64,000 nt of DNA from Cloeon dipterum (taxonomy: Eukaryota; Arthropoda; Insecta; Ephemeroptera; Baetidae). Positions within the stretch are counted from its first letter, which is position 1; each line of letters begins with the position of its first letter. The stretch lies in contig NC_088789.1 of assembly GCF_949628265.1 (NCBI RefSeq), forward strand, positions 4,030,001 to 4,094,000. Reading direction: 5' to 3'. Position numbers and translations under genes: made by a program. Under the pieces are notes generated by a model. The model ran no database searches. It worked only from the letters and a program-made list of their open reading frames with translations, and was not told the DNA's origin. Positions 11,346 through 25,700 of the stretch are shown here, in pieces.

Positions 11346-11934
11346 GATTCGGGTCAGCTCGTAATCCAAATTGTGCGGCTTATAATATCAATTTCTCAAG
11401 GTTTTCTCTACACACTCATATAACAAAGCATTATGATGCAGTCGCGGGCTTGACACTAAACAAGTAAACAAGCTGACACTTTAGTGTGAACATCCAGCTC
11501 ACTGGTTGAATTTAAACGCCCCCTAGAATGTGGGTTTTGTTCAGGAGTAAAAGTATTTTTACTTTAAGAGGGTTTTAACCATGTTTATAGTCCATATTTT
11601 ATGTATTTAAAATGATAAATTCAGTACATAAATTCTAATTTGGTTTCGTTACAATTTTAAAAATAAACAGATTAATTTTATATTGTCATTGCCACACTCT
11701 TTAACAAACTCTTTTCGAAACCATACGCCTGCTTCAGGTCTGCTCCAGTCTTCTCATAGTGCTCATCTGTTTTGCGAGCCAGACGTAAACATCAGCCAGC
11801 AGCCGCCAACCGACTTCAAACCACGTTCACATTATTTATCTGCTGCTACAGAGTGGACTGTACATATTCCTTTTTTGAGTCGCGTGAACAATTGTCTGCC
11901 TCTATACAAGTTTTTCTGTAGACGAAATAAAAAA
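11346..11934. promoter_or_regulatory. Divergent intergenic region between CENP-P-like gene and MCTS1
   Basis: These 589 bp separate the two start codons, and both genes are transcribed outward, so this must contain both promoters. I see no TATA box at a convincing distance and no conserved motif I can name. Short open frames here have no coding signature. Confidence 0.5.
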
Positions 11935-13077
11935 ATGTTTAAAAAGTACGTACATAATGTTTCCATTCGCAGCTTAGGGTTGAAAAAAATATGTGCTGTG
12001 CCCTTTCCTGGAGTGTCCATCTCGTTGTTCATTTAAATTTTAATACATTTAACGCTAATCATTTTTAGATTCGAAGAGAAGGAAAGCGTCTCTGGCGTCC
12101 AGCAGCTCAAGTCTTCGGTTCAGAAGGCAATTAGATCAAAAATCCAAGAGCAGTATCCATCCCTGGCTGAAGGCAACTACTTGGACACAATCCTGCCCAA
12201 AAAAGATGCTTTCAGAATAGTGAAATGGTTATTTATTATTTCCCTGGAAGTCTCATAATTTTAAAACAATTCTAAACTCTGCAATTCTAGCCATGACCAT
12301 GTAGAAATCATAGTCGCCTCTTCGGGGGAGCTTCTGTTTTTCCGTCACAGAGAGGGCCCATGGGTACCTACCTTGAAACTTCTGCACAAATGTATGAATT
12401 CCAATTGTAGAAGAGGGTTGCTCTGTATTAACTGTTACTCTTCTTCTGTGCAGATCCCTTTTGTTTGCCCTGGCAGCAGGTCGATAAAGGGGCCATAAGG
12501 TTTGTGCTTAGTGGAGCCAACATTATGTGTCCAGGACTTACGTCGCCAGGAGCAAAAATGTCTGCTGCTCAAAAAGGAACTGTGGTTGTATCCTTTCAAA
12601 AAAAGAAAATTGGTTCTCTGCGGTTGCTCTAGATCATTATGATGGAAAGCCTTTTTTAATTGAAGTTTATGAAAAATTGCGCAAATTCAAAACCATATTT
12701 GGACCAAGCCGTTGAATAATTTTCCTTTTTCCCGACTATCACCTGACTGAAGAATTTGAGCTCAGTAGTTGGTATTGCAGCTCATGCAAAATGACAATAT
12801 AATATTATAATAATGTTATATTTTAAGATAATATTTTTTGGTTCATTTCCTTCACTTATATATTAGGCCATCATGGCAGAAGGAAAGCAGCACGCACTTG
12901 CAGTTGGACTGACAGCGCTTTCGACACAAGAAATGTATGTGTTAATTGTGTCAGAAGTTTTTTTAGCATTCTTTGTAATTGACTTTGGTTTGCAGAGCGA
13001 GTGTGAACAAGGGTGTTGGAGTGGAAAACTACCACTACCTGAATGATGGTCTGTGGCAGATGAAGCCTGTGAAGTAG
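11935..13077 (+). CDS. MCTS1: Malignant T-cell-amplified sequence 1 (MCT-1), translation re-initiation factor
   Basis: MCTS1 forms a heterodimer with DENR that acts on 40S subunits in re-initiation and post-termination tRNA release. Six exons join in phase: 11935-11945, 12069-12227, 12291-12391, 12454-12587, 12867-12934 and 12996-13077, giving 184 aa (human 181). It begins [13 protein letters not shown]. The N-terminal domain carries [14 protein letters not shown] and [18 protein letters not shown]. The PUA domain holds [28 protein letters not shown], then [17 protein letters not shown], and it ends [16 protein letters not shown]. The first exon has just 11 coding bases, which is why simple ORF finding misses the start. 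Length and motifs match the family throughout. An ATTAAA about 75 bp after the stop is a plausible poly(A) signal. The gene converges on trh. Confidence 0.96.
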
Positions 13078-13736
13078 GATGCGTCCTTGATGTGGGTACA
13101 TTATTTACTTTTCATAATCAAGTGTTTGGTCTGTGCTAATTTAAATCTTAAGCATTAAATCAAAGTAAGACAAAAGGAAGAGTTTATTGTTCTGAACAGA
13201 AACACCTATCAAGTTTTGTAATTTGGTTTATTAACACAAATGGAGAGAATAACCATTGAAAACATTCAACAAGTCAATGCTGCCAACAAATAGCAACATC
13301 CATCTTTTGCTTGTCCGAAACAAGATGTGTTTAACAAAATGCAAATTATACTGGCACAAAGATCGTCTTGTTTTCTTACAAGTACACATTTATAAATACA
13401 CATTTAAGTTTGAGTATGCATTCATATGATATGGTTACTTATCTAAAATTCACATTTGGCGACAATTGATTTTGTTATTAACTGATACCCAATGTTGACA
13501 AAATGACCAAATATTTGAGACGAGATTTGATTAATGGAATGATTCCTAAACAGACTTTCTGAAAGCCTGCTCACAATAACGATGCAAAATTCTTATGATG
13601 ATCACATTTATAATTCATGTCGAGCTCGAGCGATTTTCCTTAAGAACTCCGGCCATGATAATTTTTACACTTAATTTAGCCTACAACATTTTTGGTATTG
13701 AGGGCGACAGGGACAAAAATACTGTTATGCGTTAAG
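13078..13736. other. Convergent 3' UTRs of MCTS1 (+) and trh (-)
   Basis: This 659-bp interval contains no coding exon. It holds the MCTS1 3' UTR on the left and the trh 3' UTR on the right. The two transcripts may overlap at their 3' ends, depending on the cleavage sites used. Confidence 0.6.
13227..13232 (-). terminator. Poly(A) signal AATAAA for trh
   Basis: TTTATT on the plus strand reads as AATAAA on the minus strand, about 505 nt downstream of the trh stop codon. It would give a 3' UTR of about 520-530 nt. Other signals between are possible. Confidence 0.4.
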
Positions 13737-16700
13737 TTACGAAGGGGCTGAGTACCACGGCGAGTGGTAGTGGGTCGATTTGCCTGCGTAGGGTAGTGGC
13801 GGACTGGCTGACTTATTTGGTGAGAGTGGGCCCATCAGGGAGTTGCTGTTGTTGTGGGCCAGACTTGCCGCAGCGGCAGCCGCGGCCGCAGCGGGGTGGT
13901 AAATGTGGAAGCTGGCTGCTGCTAGCTGATGGTGGTACAGTTGTGTCTAATTACAAATTAAATTTAGTTATTATCAGGACAGTTAAAAATGGGGAAAATT
14001 TTGGGCTAAAAAATGGTCGTAAACCACAATATAACTGGCCCAAATCACATTGTGACAGGTATTGCAATCATGATTTCAGAATTAATGTCCTCACATGCAC
14101 AAAAATGTTTATTAGAAATTGAAATATTTAATCTCTGAATTTATTTTACTGAAATATTTACAGTCATAGCGTATAATGTAGTATTTTATATTTAAATTAG
14201 AGGTCTCAGCATTAAATTATTTTTCATAATAGAATTTGTTTTACTGAATAATTGGGTCCCAAAAAATTTGATTAATTAGATCTGGTCATTCTCTGATTTC
14301 AGAGATTCGGTTACAATAAAAATCTCAAATATTTTCGATTAGGGGGTCGAAAATATGAGAGTGAATTATGATATATCTCACCTGGTGTCTTGCTTCCATG
14401 TAGTGCTCCATGCTTGGGGTAACTGAATGGGCCATGTTAGCTTGGGGCTTCAGCGGCAAACTCTGGGAATTGATAATATTTAGTCTCCTTGTTAATTATC
14501 CCTCAATTTCGGTCTACCTGTGTCTGGCTGAGATACTGCTGCGTTCGAATGGCTGCGGCCATGGCTTCTGCAGTGAGCGATCCGCCGGCACTGTCTCTCG
14601 GCGACACGGACGAGGGTGGCGTGATGGCAGACTGGTGGAAATCACTTCCTGACGGAGCGCCGAATCCTGCAAAACCACGTTTGAAAAGACATTTAAAGAG
14701 GCGCGTGGCACGGTCATACCGCCTGGCGCGTAAGATGCACCATTGAAAGCGGAAGCGTCATATTCTGAGGGTGGGGTGGCAAGTGTCGAGTCAGTGTAAA
14801 AACCTCCAGGGGTTTGCTGACCTCTCGGAGTCTGAATGTTAGACCGAATAACTGACTCTCGGCTAGCATACAACTGACGCAGGAGAGCAGTTGCTGGTAA
14901 TACCGAACCACCAGAATTGCCTCCACCTCCAGCAGCTGTGTACGAATTCGCAGGTTAGAGTGGAAATTTTCCGCAAGTAGTGCAATTTTCTTACGGGCAT
15001 TGTTGCCGATCCAGTGGATGCTGGGCGGCCGTTGCTTGAGCAGGGCGTCCGTGCTGAAGTCGGTGTTTGCCGAGGGCGGCTGGCCTTCAGGAAGCAACTT
15101 GGTCATCGCGTGTTCGAGCTGCTTGACTGGCGCTGCTCCGTCGAATCCACCCGCGTTGGTACTCTGAGTCGCATCCACTAAAATCGAGAGTTTATTAAAA
15201 TACAGGAAATAATTTTTCATTAAATTCGCAAACCTGGATCCAGCTTGGTCCAGACTGACTGCTGCTGACTCGGCTGGGGCTGTCTGGACCTGCCCCGGCC
15301 CCTCTTAGATGGTCTCCCCCTTTTACTCGGTGAAGGACCTTCAGGATTTTCCTCTTCTCCATCTTCTTCGTACTCGGACCCACACTCTTCTTCGCTCTGA
15401 AAATATTTTCGAAATGTTAGTAAAATTCCTTAGTAGCATATAATTAAAAAAACCTTACCTCTTCTTCAGAGGAACTGGCTTCAACCCCATTGGTGCTCAA
15501 CTGCCTACCGTTTGAACCTCTCTTTGGCCTGCCGCGCGGCTTGCCACTACCTCTGTGAGATCTTGAGCTCTGCGGACAAACAATAGTTTTGTAAAGCACT
15601 ATTTGTGAATAAATTTCCCCAGTAAAATATACCAGATTACTGCGATCAGCTGCCCCACCGTCGCTCCGAGTCCCGTGGTCAGGACCGTTCATGCCCCGCT
15701 CCTCTGTTGACTGCCGAATCGACCCCTCAGGACGGCCCCTGTGGCTTGCATCGCGAGATCTGCCGTCTGATGGGTCTGCGTCTGGAGATCCATTTTCAGG
15801 GTCTTGGTTCTTGCCTATTTCCCTTTTCACGCTCGCACCCCTGTTTTCCTCCAACTGGCAGCAGTCCATCACAACATGACTCAGTTCTCGACCACTGAAT
15901 TGAAATTAATCGGAAATGAATTAGCAATTGGTTTTTTTACTAGGTGTGCGTTCTCACCTAATAACATAGTTTACGCATATTATGTTCTGTTCGTCGTTGT
16001 TTTTGCTATTGCAAACGACGGTGGCACAGGTTTGCAGCCAGGTGTAACCACCTGACTTGTTCATCAGCCTGAAATACTGGCTCATCGCCTGGCCTTTGTT
16101 AATTACTGCAACAAAATATCAGCGTTTAAGAATGATTGATTAATATGATTATGGATTAAATGCATGAAGTTGATATTTTGTTATAAAAAATGTGCGAGAA
16201 CGTGAAATAATGAATTCATCTTCCTCATTGTCAGCTCATAAAAACGCCGAATATTAATCGGATAATTATTTTTTTTTTCATTATGAGATGTGCTAAAAGT
16301 GAGCAGAGGTTTTAATTTATAAAAAAAATAAATAAAATTGAACAGAATTTTATCAAAATCCTTTACAATAAGGCTTTCAAAAGGGGTAAGAACAAAATAC
16401 CAAAATCGGCGCACCGCAGAATGAGTGAAATACTATTGCGATACAAAATTTGCAATAAATTCGAGTTGACTCTGGGGATCGTTTTCATGGCATGTTTATA
16501 GGAGATTCGCTGTGTCCCTCAAGGGAGTCGGTTTTGTGTGTGAATAAAGGAAGGCTAGCAAAGTAGCAAAGGTTCCTTGTCAATGTATTGGCAACGCAGC
16601 CTATACGCTGCAAAGAAAGGAGTTTCCACGCTCGTTTCAGTCGACTGTGAAATTTATTTACTGTGCTGCAAAATCACATAAAACAAATTTAAATTTGCTA

Positions 16701-19700
16701 TTGATGAAAAAATTAAATTTCACTCCAGCTTTATATCGACATAGAAACAAATTCACCCAAGTGAGCAGGAGAGAGAGAGAGGCGCGGGTGCGCGGGGGAG
16801 TTAGCGGAAGAGCTGTTTAGAAATGCAGCGCACAACCTCGTGCACCAGCCAGCCAAGAGCGCACGGACGTGGCTAACATTTCAAAATGCTTCCACCCAGC
16901 CATAATTTGACGTAAAAAATAAAAAAGCGCACAGCCGGGGAATATTTTTCGTTCTCTCTTTTTGTAAACTGCGCGGTTCATAACTTGTACTGTAAAGGCT
17001 ATTCTATTTTTCGATTTTCAATATTGCTAAAAAAGGTATAAAATATACTCACAGTCAACGTGGCATTTCCTTAACTTATGAGCATCTTCTCCGTGACAAA
17101 GTGTGTACAAATTGCGTCCAGTCAGTTCTTCAGAGGTGTAGTCCAGAATCTCCGACACTCTGAATACACGGAGCGTTACATTTAATTTTGTTTACATTAA
17201 TATTTTTGATGGTAGGCTTACTTTGGCTCGCAATGTGCGATTCTGAAGTCAAAGTTGATTCTAGTGACGAACATGTCAGCCTCTAGCCGGATTTCATGGA
17301 CGCTCGGCGGTGGCAGGGCGATGGCCAGGGCCACCATGCCCAGTATGGTTTGTGGTTGAGCAGGCAACGTGCCCTTGCGAATGTGATTCATGTTGTACTG
17401 TCCCCTCAGTCGACACAACACCAGCACCACCTGCGCACACGTAAATGTATGCAGTTCGGATTTGTTAGCAGCGCTTTCAGAATCACAGTCAAAAGGAAAT
17501 CTGCTCAATAAAACGATTCCTAAAAATGCTCTGCTTCTTTTTATTGCTCACCCTATATCCCGACGACTTGAAGTGACAGCCCCTTTTGGTGAGGGTGGAC
17601 TTCATTCTAATGCAGAACGCCCGTTCCAGGCCTTTGTACCCACTGTTGCTGTTGATGCTCATTAAAGTGGTAACTGCAATCAGAGCAAGAAAGAATTTAA
17701 AATCCTGACTTCACACTCGAATGAGTGAGGGAAAAAACCGAACAGCGCCGCGAAGAATGAATGACTTTTGCGGTGAATAAAGAGCGGGTGCAAATAATGT
17801 GTGTTGTGTGTAGCGCTTGATTCCTCAAGCCAATTTCTCCAGCGTAAAATACGAACGGCGCTCAGTAAGCGCGAGCGAGTGAGTGTAATGGGAGAATTTC
17901 AATTGCACTCTCTCGTAAATTTATTCTGTGTGCAGGCGCTCTGAAAAGCGCTTGTCACACACCAATGGCTTCGACAAAAATATCAATTTCACTGTCTAAT
18001 GCATTTGGAATAAAAAATGAGTGTCCGCGTTTCGCTTTTTCCCCATTCCTAAGGCGCCCAGGTCTGCAGCCGCGGAGTGGGAGAGGTCACATAGCATTTT
18101 TAGAATCCTTCTCGCGCCGAGTCATGCACTCCTTAATGAATTGAGACCGGCATGAATGGAGCTACCTTCGGCCTTAACTCGCCAAATTGGGAGCGCTGAA
18201 AAAGTGGCGAATCCGTTCACACCGCATGCACTCTGTTGGTTTATTTCACTTCCGGGGTGTAGACAATGCCACTTTTATGCCGCGTTTTGTTTCGGGTTTA
18301 TTAATCTCACCATCAGGATTCAGGGTACCTGTGCTGCCGTCATCGCCTCCACTTCCGGCACTACCTCCAGGGGAGGCCATTCCTGAATTGGAGGGGTTGC
18401 TTTGCTGAGAAGCCAGGCCCAAACCTAACTGTTCCGCCAGTTCTGAATGGTCTTGGTGATGGATGTAGTCGAAAACTGAGCTCCCTGTCATCTCCACCTG
18501 AAACACGTCAATTGAAAATTTTCCTGCATTAATATAATGTGCGGAGCTTTCAAATTCTATACATTTTTAAACATATAAAGGTTTTTAAAACATTGATTTT
18601 GCGTCGCCTAAAAAACCTATTTTAATGATTTATGGTTATGAAACATTACTCTCTCGTACATATTTAGATATTTTGAAATTCGTGGATCTGCAGCAGCTAC
18701 ATGAAGTTTCTTCCTAGCTTAATTTTAAACAACTTTATTGATAGTAACATTTTACGTTTGTTCTTTAAAACTAATGATGACACACTGAAAATAAATAAAA
18801 TTGAATTACACAAAATTTTGTTTTGATTGTTTCTGGTTTTAATTGGTTTAATCAACAGATATTAAAAAACATATTTAAAATATTGAAGAGTATTTAATAA
18901 TATCAAAAATTAAAGTGTTTAACTAAAAAAATTAAAATGATTTTTTATAATCTATGATGCTTTTCTATAGTGGTATTTATATCGTTAAATTATTTTACTC
19001 TTTAAAAAGCAAAAATGTTTTTATATATTCTCCGTTTTGTTTAGCGACGCTGAAGCTCAGTCTTGTCTCGCGCAAAAGCTTTGATTTGCATACAAAAGTG
19101 GATGACAAAACAATAAGTGCGCCAGCGCCCGTCAGTCACTTAATGGAATGAGCAAACAATTCTGCATAATTGTGTGTAACTTGAAACCTATACTCCATAA
19201 TAAAACGAAACAAGTCGGGGGATTCGAAATCTGTCTGTGTCTCAACACACAGAGGGAGAATTAAAATCACGACCCTCCTGCTGCTAATTGGTGCGAGTGA
19301 TTGAATTATGCAAATCCGCTCGCTCACTGAATGTGGCTTTGAAACTGGTTTCCATCATATGTTCGCGCGACTTGAATTTAAAATTGTTACTCACTCGCTC
19401 GGTTATTATTATATAGAGCAGTGTGTACGAAATCTGCATTTTATTGCCGGCTTTTTGTCGTCCCGTAACAAATGAGATCAATTAAGGCTCACCTAGAGGG
19501 CCTTCGGATTAGAGAAATACAAGAGCCAATAACTCAGGGCAAGCAGGAATATTGGAACGAAATTAGAAAACTTAAAACAATAGCATTTTACTTGCAACTA
19601 AAGCAATCCTTTATAAATTTTTAATCAAATTAATCCCAATAAATCCAGGCACACAATGCGGGGCTCAATTTTTATTCAAACAGCACGATCTACAACATTT

Positions 19701-22700
19701 TTCTAACCAGAACCAAAGCCACGCACACTTCAAATCCGACGCCAACTAAGGGGCATGCGAGTGAAATTAACTCTACAGCTTATTGTCGAACCGGCTGCCA
19801 AGGAGCGCGCCGAAATTTGTGTTTTGGCGATTGAGCGCGAGGCCGCGACATTTAATTGAGACACGGGGCGCGTTTTTGCGGCGCTTTTTGCCTTGGCCAC
19901 TGACTGGCTCGCGGCAGCGCAGCCATGGCAGCCTTGTTTCTATGACTACCCAGCAGCTAGAGTCGGCGGCCCCTGCAAAATAATCGCGCATTCTGTCCGT
20001 GTGCCTGCCGCGCGAATCCCCATTCGGGTCACGTTTGTGTGCTCGTCCCGCACCTCCGCCTGCTTTTCCGTACACACTCACACCCGAGCTTCGGCACTAT
20101 GTAGCACTATAGCAGACCCAGCCAGCAGGAGCAGCGGCAGCTACTGTTTTGACAGCCTACAAAGGACCAACTAATAATACCGGCTCTGCCTGCGCCAGTC
20201 CGATATTTTCTCACTTTTGCCAAAGCCACGAAACACGCGCCCGGCAAATCTTTTTTGAATCAGTCTGGCAGTGTCCTGTGGGGAAAAATCTAGCACATCA
20301 ACTCACCTGTGATAGTCCTAAATAGATTGAAACAGTCTCAGAAACGTAGAGGAATCTTCCGTCGGCCCCTAGCGTGAAAGCAAAACCGTCCAGCGACTGA
20401 AAAACGAAATTTGCATATTTTTATGGCTTTTCTCTGTTTAATTTACAAAAAACTAATATGCTAAATTGGTAATATTATTAATATTCAAATTTTACTCGTT
20501 CGCGTGGGAAGTTTTGAAGTGACCGATTAGAAGTTGGAAGAGTGGAAATTTTCCATTAGTTAGTGCTTTCCAGGAGCGAAATTTAAATATTTTGCATGGA
20601 GATCAATTACTTTACTAGCAAATTTTTTAATTTTGCTCCCTGAACGTACAAGCTTAGGGAAAATTTCCTATTTGGGGACAATTTTTGGCAACTAAATTAT
20701 TAAAAAATTTCTAATGTCAGCAATATGTTATACGATATTTTACTTTTTAAAGTGTACATATATATTTTATTAATTTGCTATGTGTGGGATATTTTTAAGA
20801 CCCTGTAAAAGCTTACCTGCAATATGTGCGTGCCCTGGTGCTGCTCGAAAATGTCAAGTGCCATGCCAGAAGCGACTCTCGGCCTGGAGACTGCAAGCAG
20901 AAGATAAATTGCGCCATCAGTACAAAAACCGTGGTCGAGACCGTTTCAGATATTAAATTGCTCTTGTTTAGCGTCGCATCTGTTGGCGGCCATAAATTAT
21001 GAGTGGCAAATCGCAACAACAGCTTGAAGATGACACCCGGCAGGCGTGATGCTCTTTTTCAATCCCGCACGAAACGACGCCTTTTTATCGCACGCAGGGG
21101 TCAACGTAATCCTCGGAAAACGCGCGCTGATCCATTTTACTGCTGAATCACGATAAAAATGTGGCAGTCTGTTGCGGATCCAATTGCGCCACAATCCACA
21201 CCCAAAAAATTGATATTGATTTCAAATATTGAAATCAGTTGAATGCGCCATAGCACAAAGCAGACTGATTTCTTTAGAGATCGCGTGCATTTCCCCATCC
21301 TGTTGAATGACTAATTTACAGGAAGAATAGTGGCTGGATTTGGCGTCAATTAGTAATTCTAACGAGTCTCCATTTCTGGTAGACAGTGCATCGACTCACG
21401 CACTGCTCGCCGTCCAATTTAGAAAGTATGCGCGTAAAATTAGTACCACAAAGTGAGTCGAGCTCCTTTGAGTGACTGATTCGCCGCGAATGACAAATAA
21501 ATTCCAGCTAGTTCACAATAAGGCCGCTAATTGCATCTCTCTGTCTCTCTGCACAAGAGAGAGATGGATAATTCACTTTGGGCACGCGACCCGAATGCGA
21601 AATCAGAGCGAGCGAGCGCGCTCGAAATGCGGAGAAATTTAATTTTTCAAAGCAACAGCCTCCACCCCTCCCCGCGGCCGCAAACGAATGCAAATTCAAT
21701 TCAAACCGTCCAAATTCAATGGACGCGAGAAAAGTTAATTATAGAGAGCTGAAAGAGGCTGTTAGCGCGACTGAAATTGTTATAGTTTCCATTTAAGATT
21801 TATTTTTCTAGATTCAAATGTTGGTTTCTTTTGACCAAAAGTGCAGAAAGCAGACGAGAGGGTCGTCCCTCTCTTCCAATATCCTGCTGATTGAGTTATT
21901 CCTGCCAATGGAAGCTTAATGAAAAGAGTTTGAGCCGGCGAGCGAGTTAATACCTCCTTCATCAACCCGTCCCCTCGTTTTTCTGTGTTTTTGGCTTTCT
22001 TTCCCTCTTCCCGAGGCAATCCTGCCTGCAAACCCTCTAAATACGAGCGGGCAGCTCGTTAGACGCTCTTAATTCGCAGGTTTCGCCAGCTTGGTGGCTT
22101 TCCATCCCAAAGCCCGCCCTCGACCCGAATTATGATCGAAAGCGTTGATGTGAATCTTAATCAGTTACGAGGAAATAAAAATTGGCCACTGATAAAAGAA
22201 AATGGGAGCAAACCAACACGTCTCAAGGTTTGTTTTGCTTGCTAAATTATTAAATATTAAACAATTAAGACATTTTTCCATAGCTATCGTGTTTAAAACG
22301 CGTATGTTACCGTTTTTAAAATAAATATTGTAAAAAAAGTCATCAATCCAACGTGTTGTGCAAGTAAAAACTTTGCAAGAAAAATAAATCAACTTCTACA
22401 ATTTCCTGAACGGCGACAAAAAATATTAAACCCGCTAACTATATTTTATCTCGCCTGCTGTAGCACAGAATTTTCATTCATAGCTCGTGTTTGAAGGTGT
22501 TAATCGTAGACAGATTGCCTAACCACACGAATTGAGCGAATTTTAGTCTGCACGATTCGTTCATGAATCATGCCATGCAGCTCCAATTGATTGGGGGCCC
22601 CGCGAGAATGGTCAATGGTAATCCAATAAGCAGAATTTTGACCATTGGTCGGCAGCCCCTGCGGAGAGTCAATAAACAGACCGTCTGTCAGTTCATCATC

Positions 22701-25700
22701 ATCAACCTGCTCGAGGCGGTCTGGGGGTAAATATTTAGGGGCGCACGTATGGATCATCCTCTCGCATCTGAACTAATATTTCCTTTTGCAAATATAAAAG
22801 AGCAAGATTGAGAGGGCTTTCGGACAAAAGTTGGTGGAGTTTTTTTAGTGTGAAACCATATTTCAGCTTGAATGAAAATTTGCTGTCAACAGCCGTTAGG
22901 CACAGAATTTCATTTTACTTATTGTGATATTCCTCAATTATTGCAGGGTAATTAAAATTCACAAAAATTCCATCACTAAAAATTGCGTCTATGATTTTTT
23001 TGGGAAATAGTGAAGCCAGCATTTATTTAAATTTATTTGTTTTATTTTATTTACAGCATAACAATAAAAATAGTTTAATATTTCGAACAGATATTGAGGC
23101 ATAAACATAAATAAGGGCATCATAAAATTTTACGATATAGAAAGGAAAGTTCCCATAGCCTTGGCTGCGGACAAACCCTTTCCACGTACGCGCGTTCTCT
23201 CCCAAAAATCGAGGTTCCCAGGAAAAGAGAGGAAGTGCCGGCCATAAGAAAAGGAGTGCATATAAAGCATTTGGTCCACGTATTTTGAACTATGGCGGTC
23301 ACGTCCCACATGAGGAATTGTCGAGGCCTCTCTTTGGTGCAGGGGAATAACTATATGCAAGGGGCCTCAATCGGATCGTCGCGTTTTGGCTTTACCGAAG
23401 TAATCTTTCTCCTTCCGCGAGCAGCTAGCTCTATAGAACGAGAAGCTTAAAAGTTTCAGGCTCATAAAATATTCACGAGAGCGTTTGGCACATTTGTAAA
23501 ACAAGATTGATCGACCGGGCGCAGTTCGTCCCCTGCATATCGCGTTATGAAGCGCTCTCACCTTTTTGAGGTTTTGAAGACACCGACGGCCAGGGCGGGA
23601 AGCCGTGCTCGGAAAAGTCTCTGAGCTTCAGGTAGGAAATTGTGAGTCTGATGATTGAGGCTTTGTCCAGCTGAGACGTGATTGCGGGCGGAAGGGGCAG
23701 CATCTTGGCCAGCTCGTAAAACTCGTAGTTTTCCTTTCCCCGCCGAGATCTTGCTGCGTCCCGAGACTTTTCTTTCCTTAATTCCAGAATGCTGTGAACA
23801 GAATTTGGACATTTTTATTGAATGAAATAAAATACCTTCTGAAGAATTCAAGTTAACAGACAGAAGAAACAGTGAAGTAACGTGCCGCGTTGTTAATAAG
23901 TTTATAATTGTATTTGATCAAAATAAAAAGTGCTTGAGATACTTAATCATTATTGTGGCACAATATTTATATAAAGTTAAAGAAGAAAATGCCGAAAGAT
24001 TGAAATTGTTATTAAATTTCGATGTAAATTTTAATAAATATTTATAAAGATATTTTACTCTAAAAATTAGTCAAAGTAAAAATCCCATGTAACAATAAAA
24101 AATAGTCTTAATGTCTCAAGAGTTTCATTTGCATCAATCAAAGTACAGAAGAAGATTCTACCGTCCCGTTTCCAGAGATCGTTGCCCTGGCTGCAATTTG
24201 ATTTTTGCTGCTCAATTACATGCAACATTAAAAAAGCACAAAACCCACTCGGTGCTGCAGCACGCAGACTCCCCATTGAATTATAATTCAAGTTGTTCCG
24301 CCTAATCTGATGGTGTAACTCTTTCTCTCAGTCGTCATGGCATAGCCGCATTGGAATATTTAAGGGTTATGATAAGAGTCCCCCGACCATCCTAATTCTG
24401 ATCCGGAGCGCTTCCCAGGGGACCACTTGAGCAGTGGCGCACCTCCTACCCAGACCGACATCCGCTTAGTCGGCGCGAAAAAGAAATTGTCGCTCGGGTA
24501 ATTGCTTGCCTTGCCGAGCATTTTAATTGTGTGGATGGGAATTGCTGAGCGCCGAGTCTGGGAAATTGGAAAAAAGTTTATAGCTGATTCCTTTGAGGGT
24601 AAAAGCAACCGATAGGTTATAGTAAGAGCCACCGGGGAGGTTTTTAAAAATTTCAAATGAGTAAATCTACACTGGAAGCTATGACAAGCTCATATGAAAG
24701 TTTCAGAATGATGAAATTATTCCAATAAATGATAAACAAAATAATAGGACTTATTTTAAAAAGTTGCTGATTTATTTGTGATAGATGCGAATGAAGATCA
24801 TGATGTTTTCAACAGTTTTAATTTGAACAACAAAGAAGCATCAGTTCGATATCACGTGGAAATTGAAATAATTGTTTTACTTATTGTTTATAGTGACGTC
24901 AAAATTTCTTTAAGCCCCATACCTGCGCACTCATTAAAGACATTGTTTTCAATCAAGCACAGAATCCCGGAGGAATGCGACAAGATAAATGCATGCGGGC
25001 GTTGGTGGCAGTGGCAACGGTCTCGATTTGCAGCACCCGCACGCAGCACTGCACTCTTTCCTTTCAGAGGCAACGATATTATTTCCAAGACCAAATAAAG
25101 CGTGGTGCTCTCCTTAATTAAAGCGATTGCTCTCATTCAGTTATTATGAAGAGCGTGGCGCGCGCGCCTCGGCGCAGGCAGGCAGCTACTTTTTACTGTG
25201 CGCTCGGATTACGAGAGAGGCGTCATAAATAAACGGTTAGGAAGGCAGCTCACGTGCCTCCCGCGACTTAATATCACACGCAGCACGAGGCAGGTATTAT
25301 TATTATCATTAGAAAAGGCCTAGTTGGCTCTAAAGTCGCACATTTGCCATCGCCATTTAGGAAAGCAGAAGTGTCGCGTTCGCTTTGCATCACTGTCACA
25401 ATTTTCAATCATTGCTAGCGCAAAAGCAATAAATTATCCGCCGCTCGACAGCACTCCCTCTGTTGGTCTAGATTTCTTTTTTATTTAATAAATTTAAGAG
25501 CAGGTTTAGCGCATTTATCCATTTTTTAAATCTGTTCTAGGGCAATGTATTTTAAGTAGAAATTTGATTGTGAAATGTTTGTTTTGTAGATTTGTAATGC
25601 AAGGTGCGTCCCGAGTGATTGAGTGGATTTGCGAGCCGTCTCCTCCAAATTTCCTCTAGAGCTGCTGACACACAGCAATCTCGTGGAGATCGAGAGCGAG

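Noticed and set aside
13796..14122. Plus-strand open frame over the trh last exon
   Set aside because: It is antisense to the C-terminal trh exon (poly-Ala region) and its intron, with no independent support.
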